Source: SIG440 sp045120135
GTDB lineage: Bacteria > Bacillota > Clostridia > Monoglobales > Monoglobaceae
Length of the DNA stretch: 64,000 bases
Assembly (NCBI GenBank): GCA_045120135.1
Contig: JBGVEN010000001.1
Location: 62,001 to 126,000, forward strand
Direction of reading: 5' to 3'
Under the pieces are notes generated by a model. It was not told where the DNA came from, ran no database searches, and saw only the letters and a list, made by a program, of their open reading frames with translations. Numbering within the stretch: position 1 is the first letter of the stretch; each line of letters opens with the position of its first letter. Positions 58,664 to 64,000 of the stretch are shown in pieces. A program made the position numbers and the translations under genes.

Positions 58664-59866
58664 ATGGCAAAAGCTAAATACGAAAAAACCAAACCGCATG
58701 TTAACATCGGTACAATCGGTCACGTTGACCATGGTAAGACAACTCTTACTGCAGCAATCACAAAGGTGCTTTCACTTTCAGGTAAGGCACAGTTCGAAGC
58801 TTACGATATGATCGATAAGGCTCCTGAAGAAAGAGAAAGAGGTATTACAATTTCTACAGCACACGTTGAGTACGAGACAGACAACCGTCACTACGCTCAC
58901 GTTGACTGCCCCGGACATGCTGACTACGTTAAGAACATGATCACTGGTGCAGCTCAGATGGATGGTGCTATCCTCGTTGTTTCTTCTGCTGATGGTCCTA
59001 TGCCTCAGACAAGAGAACACATCCTTCTTTCAAGACAGGTTGGCGTTCCCTATATCGTAGTATTCATGAACAAGGTTGACCAGGTTGACGACCCCGAACT
59101 TCTCGAGCTCGTTGAAATGGAAATCAGAGAACTCCTTACAGAATATGAATTCCCGGGCGATGATACACCTATCGTTAAGGGTACAGGTCTTGGCGTTCTT
59201 GAATGTACTTCAACAGATCCCAACGCTCCTGAATATGCATGTATCCACGAGCTCATGGCTGCAGTTGACAGCTATATTCCTGCTCCTGAAAGAGCAACAG
59301 ACAAGCCCTTCCTTATGCCCGTTGAGGACGTATTCTCAATCACAGGCCGTGGTACAGTTGCTACCGGTAGAGTTGAGAGAGGTGTTGCTCACGTTGGTGA
59401 CGAAGTTGAAATCGTTGGTCTTTCAGACGAATCAAGAAAAGTTGTTATTACAGGTCTTGAAATGTTCAGAAAGCTCCTCGACGAAGCTGAAGCTGGTGAT
59501 AACGTAGGTGCTCTTCTCCGTGGTGTTCAGAGAAACGAAATCGAAAGAGGACAGGTTCTTGCAAAGCCCGGTTCAATCAACCCCCACACAAAGTTCAAGG
59601 GTGAGGTTTACGTTCTGACAAAGGAAGAAGGCGGCCGTCATACACCGTTCTTCACAAACTACAGACCTCAGTTCTATTTCAGAACAACTGACGTTACAGG
59701 TGTTGTTAACCTTCCCGAAGGCACAGAAATGTGTATGCCTGGTGATAACGTAACTATGACTGTTGAGCTCACAACACAGATCGCTATCGAAGAAGGTCTT
59801 CGTTTTGCTATCCGTGAAGGTGGCCGTACAGTTGGTTCAGGCGTTGTTACTGAAATCGTTGAGTAA
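58664..59866 (+). CDS. tuf: Elongation factor Tu
   Basis: Delivers aminoacyl-tRNA to the ribosome. 400 aa. GTPase motifs GHVDHGKTTL, DCPGHADYVKN and MNKVDQVDD, then domains 2 and 3 (VATGRVERG, REGGRTVGSGVVTEI). Consensus ribosome site TAGGAGGAAATT, an extra promoter and a terminator indicate very high expression. The codon following NK is GTT (NKVD) rather than the more common Cys. Confidence 0.98.
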   Translation: MAKAKYEKTKPHVNIGTIGHVDHGKTTLTAAITKVLSLSGKAQFEAYDMIDKAPEERERGITISTAHVEYETDNRHYAHVDCPGHADYVKNMITGAAQMDGAILVVSSADGPMPQTREHILLSRQVGVPYIVVFMNKVDQVDDPELLELVEMEIRELLTEYEFPGDDTPIVKGTGLGVLECTSTDPNAPEYACIHELMAAVDSYIPAPERATDKPFLMPVEDVFSITGRGTVATGRVERGVAHVGDEVEIVGLSDESRKVVITGLEMFRKLLDEAEAGDNVGALLRGVQRNEIERGQVLAKPGSINPHTKFKGEVYVLTKEEGGRHTPFFTNYRPQFYFRTTDVTGVVNLPEGTEMCMPGDNVTMTVELTTQIAIEEGLRFAIREGGRTVGSGVVTEIVE

Positions 59867-59884
59867 TTTAAATTTACGCTAACT

Positions 59885-59919
59885 AAAATATCCACTCCTT
59901 ATGGAGTGGATATTTTTTT
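59885..59919 (+). terminator. Terminator of tuf
   Basis: AAATATCCACTCC/GGAGTGGATATTT stem with loop TTAT, then TTTT. Confidence 0.93.
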
Positions 59920-59925
59920 GCTATA

Positions 59926-59973
59926 GTTGAATATATTGATAAGGTTGTGCTGCTTAAATACAATATATTGTGT
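59926..59973 (+). promoter_or_regulatory. Promoter with a pair of NrdR boxes (A and B)
   Basis: Promoter TTGATA (59936-59941), 17-base spacer, TACAAT (59959-59964). Box B, ATACAATATATTGTGT (59958-59973), matches the NrdR consensus at 15 of 16 bases and covers the -10. Degenerate box A (59926-59941) has its core exactly 32 bases upstream and covers the -35. Paired boxes three helical turns apart are the NrdR pattern. Confidence 0.75.
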
Positions 59974-60151
59974 TTGGGTGGCATTTTTTTATATTATTTC
60001 ATAAAAAGATTTACAAAAAGAATGTCTAAAATTTGTGAAAAAGGTCGAAAATATTTTTATACATTTTTGCTTAAAACGGCTTTGCTTTACTGCCGCAAGG
60101 GTTACGGGGATATGGAAGTAAATGGAAATAAAAATGTGTTCGGAAATCGTA

Positions 60152-60227
60152 TTGACAAAGATTTTAGACTGCTATATAATAGCATATATAGTGCAATTTA
60201 GAAAAAAGACAACCCAATATATTGTGG
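60152..60227 (+). promoter_or_regulatory. Consensus promoter with a second pair of NrdR boxes (C and D)
   Basis: Perfect promoter TTGACA-17-TATAAT (60152-60180). Box D, ACCCAATATATTGTGG (60212-60227), matches the NrdR consensus at 14 of 16. Box C, ATAGCATATATAGTGC (60179-60194), at 12 of 16, is 33 bases upstream and overlaps the -10 and start point. The 373 bases from the tuf terminator to nrdG otherwise hold only a doubtful ORF (59947-60201). Confidence 0.8.
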
Positions 60228-60292
60228 TTTTTGGCAAAATTTAGACACAAGGGCCTCAAAGCCTTGCTGTGCGTAGGATTGGAGGGTTTTGT

Positions 60293-60982
60293 GTGAAAAT
60301 TTGTGGACTTATGAAGCTGACTCTTCTGGATTTTCCGGGGAAAGTGGCATGTACAGTTTTTCTTGGAGGATGTAACCTTAGATGCCCTTTTTGTCACAAT
60401 GCAGAGCTTGCGTTTGAGGGTTGCGGTGACGAGATTTCCGAGGAAGAATTCTTTAAATTCCTTGAAAAACGCAAAGGAATTCTCGACGGCGTGTGCGTAT
60501 CAGGCGGTGAGCCCTTGTTATATGATGGAATTATTCCGTTCTTGAAAAAGATAAAAGATATGGGTTTTGCTGTAAAGCTTGATACAAACGGGTGTTTCCC
60601 CGAAAGGCTTGAGGCGGTTATTGCAGCTAAGGCTTGTGATTATGTTGCGATGGATGTCAAAAATTCTTTGCCGGAATATGGAAAGACTGTTGGAATTGAG
60701 GACTTTGACACCGGTGGGGTTGAAAAAAGCATTGAAATCCTTAAAGCATCGGGAATTGACCACGAATTTCGTACAACGGTAGTCAAGGGCTTGCATACCG
60801 AAAAGAGTATAGAGGCACTTTCGGCACTCATAAAGGACGAAAAAAAGTATTTTCTTCAGGCATTTGTTAAGAGCGACAGGGCTCCGGACAATACCTTGGA
60901 GGAATACACAAAGGATGAGCTTGAAATTTTACTCAAAATTGCACAGCGGAATGTTCCTGATGCTGTTTTGAGAGGAATATAA
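60293..60982 (+). CDS. nrdG: Anaerobic ribonucleoside-triphosphate reductase activating protein
   Basis: Radical-SAM activase that installs the glycyl radical on NrdD. 229 aa. The cluster motif is Cys27-x3-Cys31-x2-Cys34 (GCNLRCPFCHNAEL), with SGGEPLLY and DTNGCFPE as SAM-binding and barrel motifs. Start at GTG 60293, six bases after GGAGGG; the longer ATG frame from 60269 covers the ribosome site. It stands before nrdD, the reverse of the common nrdD-nrdG order, with a 33-base gap. Confidence 0.93.
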   Translation: MKICGLMKLTLLDFPGKVACTVFLGGCNLRCPFCHNAELAFEGCGDEISEEEFFKFLEKRKGILDGVCVSGGEPLLYDGIIPFLKKIKDMGFAVKLDTNGCFPERLEAVIAAKACDYVAMDVKNSLPEYGKTVGIEDFDTGGVEKSIEILKASGIDHEFRTTVVKGLHTEKSIEALSALIKDEKKYFLQAFVKSDRAPDNTLEEYTKDELEILLKIAQRNVPDAVLRGI

Positions 60983-61015
60983 ATTTTGGAATTTTTAGTA
61001 ACGGAGGAGAAAGAT

Positions 61016-63397
61016 ATGTATAAGGTAAGGAAAAGAGACAATAAGCTTGTAGACTTTCAATTAGCACGAATCAGCGATGCTATAACCCAGGCTTTTGAAG
61101 CGCAGAACAGACAATATAATTCTGACATAATCGATTTGCTGGCACTGAAAGTAACAGCACACTTTGAACCCAAGGTTGAGAATGAAGCGATTGCTGTCGA
61201 AACAATTCAGGATAGTGTGGAAGAAATTCTTGTTCAGGCAGGCTATGCCGATGTTGCAAAGGCGTATATCCTTTACAGAAAACTGCACGAAAAAATGCGT
61301 AATATGCAGTCAACCGTGCTTGACTATCAGCAGGTTGTTGACAATTACCTCAAAATTAATGACTGGCGTGTGAAGGAAAATTCAACCGTTACATACTCTG
61401 TTGGCGGTCTTATTCTTTCAAACTCCGGTGCGATAACTGCAAACTACTGGCTCAGTGAAATTTATGATGAAGAAATTGCAAACGCTCACCGCGATGCGGA
61501 TATTCACATTCATGACCTTTCAATGCTGACAGGGTATTGTGCTGGCTGGTCACTTAAACAGCTTATTCAGGAGGGTCTTGGCGGTGTTGAGGGTAAGATT
61601 ACCTCTGCGCCTGCAAGCCATCTTGCAACTCTCTGTAACCAGATGGTTAACTTCCTTGGTATTATGCAGAACGAATGGGCAGGTGCTCAGGCTTTCAGCT
61701 CGTTTGACACATATCTTGCACCCTTTGTCAAGGTTGATAACCTCAGCTATGACCAGGTTAAGAAGTGCATCGAATCCTTTATATACGGCGTAAATACTCC
61801 CTCTCGTTGGGGTACTCAGGCTCCGTTCTCCAATATTACACTTGACTGGACCGTTCCGGCAGACCTTGCAGAGCTTCCTGCAATCGTTGGTGGCAAGGAA
61901 ATGGACTTCAAGTATAAGGATTGTAAAAAGGAAATGGATATGGTCAACAAGGCGTTCATCGAGGTTATGATTGAGGGTGACGCAAACGGCCGTGGCTTCC
62001 AGTATCCTATCCCCACATACTCAATTACAAAGGATTTTGACTGGTCAGAAACAGAGAACAATAAGCTTCTCTTTGAAATGACCTCAAAATATGGTACACC
62101 ATATTTCTCGAACTATATCAACAGTGATATGGAACCCAGCGACATCAGAAGTATGTGCTGCCGCCTAAGACTTGACCTCCGTGAACTCAGAAAGAAGACA
62201 GGCGGATTCTTCGGCAGTGGTGAAAGCACCGGTTCAGTTGGTGTTGTAACAATCAATATGCCCAGAATTGCATATCTTGCAGCTAACGAAGAGGATTTCT
62301 TCAGAAGACTCAATAAGCTTATGGATATTTCGGCGCGCTCACTCAGTATTAAGAGAAACGTTATTACCAAGCTTCTTGACGAAGGACTTTATCCGTATAC
62401 CAAGCGTTATCTTGGTTCATTTGAAAACCATTTCTCAACAATCGGTCTTATTGGTATGAACGAAGTGGGCCTGAATGCAAAATGGCTTGGCAAGGATATG
62501 ACCGCAAAGGAAACACAGGAATTCACAAAGAAAGTTCTCAACCATATGCGTGAAAGACTGTCCGACTATCAGGAAAAATACGGTGACCTTTATAACCTTG
62601 AAGCAACTCCGGCAGAATCAACAACATATCGTTTTGCAAAGCATGATGTAAAGAGATATCCCGAAATCATTACAGCTGCAGAGGAAGGCGGAACACCTTA
62701 TTACACCAACAGCTCACACCTCCCAGTTAACTATACAAATGATGTGTTTGATGCCCTTGATATTCAGGACGAACTGCAAACCCTCTATACATCGGGTACA
62801 GTATTCCACGCATTTATCGGTGAAAAGCTTCCTGATTGGAGCGCAGCCGCAAGCCTTGTGAGAAAGATTGCGGAAAATTATGAGCTTCCGTATTACACGC
62901 TGTCCCCCACATACTCGGTATGTAAGGACCATGGTTACCTTAACGGCGAACAGAAAGTTTGTCCTATTTGTGGCGGCAGAACAGAGGTTTACAGTCGTAT
63001 AACAGGCTACTACCGTCCGGTAGGTAACTGGAACGATGGTAAGACTCAGGAATACAAGGAACGCAAGCTTTATGATATAAAGAACTCGGTTCTTAAGAAA
63101 AAGGCAGAGGGCAAGATTGCGGAAACACCTGTTATGGAGGTAACTCCGGCTTGTGACGAGGGTGAAGAAAGAGTTATGCTCTTTACAACAAAGACCTGTC
63201 CCAACTGTAAAGCTGCAGCGTCCGTGCTTGAAAAGAACAATGTTGGTTATACTAAGATTGATGCTGAAGACAATGCAGAAACATCAAAGGGTTATGACAT
63301 CCGTCAGGCACCCACTCTGATTGTTGAAAAGGATGGCAAGGTTATGAAGTTTGCCGGAATGTCCGAAATCAAAAAATATACAGACAGCATTAAATAG
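61016..63397 (+). CDS. nrdD: Class III ribonucleotide reductase with fused C-terminal redoxin domain
   Basis: Makes dNTPs anaerobically by glycyl-radical chemistry. 793 aa. N-terminal ATP-cone (RDNKLVDFQLARISDAITQA), barrel with Cys175 (TGYCAGWSL) and Cys381/382 (SMCCRLRLDL), zinc-site cysteines 636, 649 and 652 (CPIC), and the radical loop SRITGYYRPV with Gly664. After the normal end, a further ~75 residues form a glutaredoxin/NrdH-like domain, VMLFTTKTCPNCKAAASVL with Cys728-x2-Cys731, plus the cis-Pro segment QAPTLIVEKDGK. Start at ATG 61016 behind GGAGGAG. The fused redoxin suggests thioredoxin-type rather than formate electron supply. Confidence 0.95.
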   Translation: MYKVRKRDNKLVDFQLARISDAITQAFEAQNRQYNSDIIDLLALKVTAHFEPKVENEAIAVETIQDSVEEILVQAGYADVAKAYILYRKLHEKMRNMQSTVLDYQQVVDNYLKINDWRVKENSTVTYSVGGLILSNSGAITANYWLSEIYDEEIANAHRDADIHIHDLSMLTGYCAGWSLKQLIQEGLGGVEGKITSAPASHLATLCNQMVNFLGIMQNEWAGAQAFSSFDTYLAPFVKVDNLSYDQVKKCIESFIYGVNTPSRWGTQAPFSNITLDWTVPADLAELPAIVGGKEMDFKYKDCKKEMDMVNKAFIEVMIEGDANGRGFQYPIPTYSITKDFDWSETENNKLLFEMTSKYGTPYFSNYINSDMEPSDIRSMCCRLRLDLRELRKKTGGFFGSGESTGSVGVVTINMPRIAYLAANEEDFFRRLNKLMDISARSLSIKRNVITKLLDEGLYPYTKRYLGSFENHFSTIGLIGMNEVGLNAKWLGKDMTAKETQEFTKKVLNHMRERLSDYQEKYGDLYNLEATPAESTTYRFAKHDVKRYPEIITAAEEGGTPYYTNSSHLPVNYTNDVFDALDIQDELQTLYTSGTVFHAFIGEKLPDWSAAASLVRKIAENYELPYYTLSPTYSVCKDHGYLNGEQKVCPICGGRTEVYSRITGYYRPVGNWNDGKTQEYKERKLYDIKNSVLKKKAEGKIAETPVMEVTPACDEGEERVMLFTTKTCPNCKAAASVLEKNNVGYTKIDAEDNAETSKGYDIRQAPTLIVEKDGKVMKFAGMSEIKKYTDSIK

Positions 63398-63426
63398 TAC
63401 ACATTTGAGGGAAAGGAAAATCATAA

Positions 63427-64000
63427 ATGTATGATATAATTATAATCGGCGGAGGTCCTGCGGGACTTACCGCCGCCCTCTATGCGCTCAGGGCGGAAAA
63501 GTCGGTTCTGGTCCTTGAAAAGTCGGGACTTGGCGGTCAGATTGCCCTCTCCGGAAAGATAGAGAATTTTCCGGGTGTTGCGCAGATGAGCGGAGCAGAG
63601 TTTGCTGAGACCCTTTCGGGTCAGGTTGAAGCCCTTGGCGGTCAGATTGAGTATGAGGCAGCTCTTGAAATTAAAGACGGGGCGATTAAAACGGTTGTAA
63701 CCGATTTTGGTGAGTATCAAGCTAAAAGTGTAATTATCGCAACCGGAGTTCAGAACAGACGGCTTGGAGTAAAAGGTGAGGACGAATTTATCGGCAGAGG
63801 CGTTTCGTTCTGTGCGGTGTGTGACGGAGCTTTTTACAAAGGTAAAACAGTTGCAGTGATTGGTGGCGGTAACACTGCGGTTGAAGATGCGGAATATCTT
63901 TCGGATATTGCTGAGAAGGTATATCTTATCCATCGCAGAGACGCATTTCGCGCTGAAGAAAAGTTGGTAAAGCGCCTTGCGGAAAAACCAAATGTAGAAT
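63427..64000 (+). CDS. trxB: Thioredoxin reductase (3' end outside window)
   Basis: FAD/NADPH enzyme that reduces thioredoxin-like proteins. The visible 191 residues include the FAD loop IIGGGPAGLTAALYA, the redox-active Cys pair FCAVCDGA and the NADPH loop VAVIGGGNTAVEDAEYL. The ribosome site is GGGAAAGGAAAATC. It starts 29 bases after nrdD, so it is almost certainly in the nrd operon, and its natural partner may be the NrdD redoxin domain. Truncated by the window edge. Confidence 0.93.
   Translation, partial: MYDIIIIGGGPAGLTAALYALRAEKSVLVLEKSGLGGQIALSGKIENFPGVAQMSGAEFAETLSGQVEALGGQIEYEAALEIKDGAIKTVVTDFGEYQAKSVIIATGVQNRRLGVKGEDEFIGRGVSFCAVCDGAFYKGKTVAVIGGGNTAVEDAEYLSDIAEKVYLIHRRDAFRAEEKLVKRLAEKPNVE

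Noticed and set aside
59947..60201. 84-codon ORF between tuf and nrdG
   Set aside because: No ribosome site at the start, low-complexity translation, and it covers two promoters and NrdR boxes. A decayed gene remains possible.

Overview
The window looks like part of the chromosome of an anaerobic, endospore-forming clostridium (Bacillota, class Clostridia, most like an Oscillospirales/Ruminococcaceae-type gut anaerobe). The evidence is a complete Rnf ion pump, pyruvate phosphate dikinase, a class III (oxygen-sensitive) ribonucleotide reductase, a gerA-type spore germinant receptor operon, a SpoIIQ-like protein, a signal-less CwlC-like amidase, Firmicutes-type ribosome binding sites and promoters (TTGACA/17 bp/TATAAT), and AT-rich DNA with several TTG and GTG starts. 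No rRNA, tRNA, CRISPR array, prophage or transposase gene was seen.

Layout. 1-4480: rnfCDGEAB, entered inside rnfC. 4674-6446: a GH20-like glycosidase. 6486-10495 (minus): a small Cys protein, ppdK, tadA and an HPr-like gene without the phosphorylated His, plus a cluster of small hairpins at 6725-6912. 10670-16051: mtaB, then a minus-strand germinant receptor operon gerA-gerB-gerC with a probable small D subunit. 16219-23686: envelope and sporulation genes (VanW protein, amidase, secreted protein, YycH/YycI pair, TPR protein) and two Cys-rich microproteins. 23902-39166: tmk, then a purine operon behind a ZTP riboswitch: purE-purF-purM-purN-purO-purH(AICAR transformylase only)-purD-purL-fhs-formyltransferase-purC. 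39220-39662: an isolated, promoter- and terminator-bounded structured RNA and a small ORF. 39665-45719 (minus): DHHW and MBOAT acetylation pair, a lipoprotein, a RelQ-type alarmone synthetase, proA and a LOG-family gene. 45843-53876: a PLP lyase with an EamA transporter, a Noc/ParB protein, the SpoIIQ-like protein, uppP and ftsK/spoIIIE. 54070-59866: HU, a TSCPD protein, and a str-type operon (L7Ae-like, rpsL, rpsG, fusA, tuf). 59926-64000: an anaerobic ribonucleotide reductase operon nrdG-nrdD-trxB with NrdR boxes.

How the parts fit. The purine operon joins purine synthesis to supply of 10-formyl-THF (fhs), and its riboswitch senses ZTP, the signal of formyl-THF shortage. The nrd operon joins the reductase, which carries a fused redoxin domain, to its activase and to a thioredoxin reductase, so a complete electron path from NADPH appears to be encoded in one transcript.

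Most unusual items: (1) NrdD with a C-terminal CPNC redoxin domain directly upstream of trxB; (2) PurF without the N-terminal catalytic cysteine but with its Fe-S cysteines; (3) an unrecognised ~166 nt three-way-junction RNA at 39255-39420; (4) a family of ~80-130 bp imperfect palindromes in the gaps of the pur and str operons and downstream of the SpoIIQ-like gene; (5) two mutually exclusive RNA foldings, before purO and before rpsG; (6) a hairpin cluster bounded by copies of the ppdK 3' end. All calls were made by eye, without searches or folding software.
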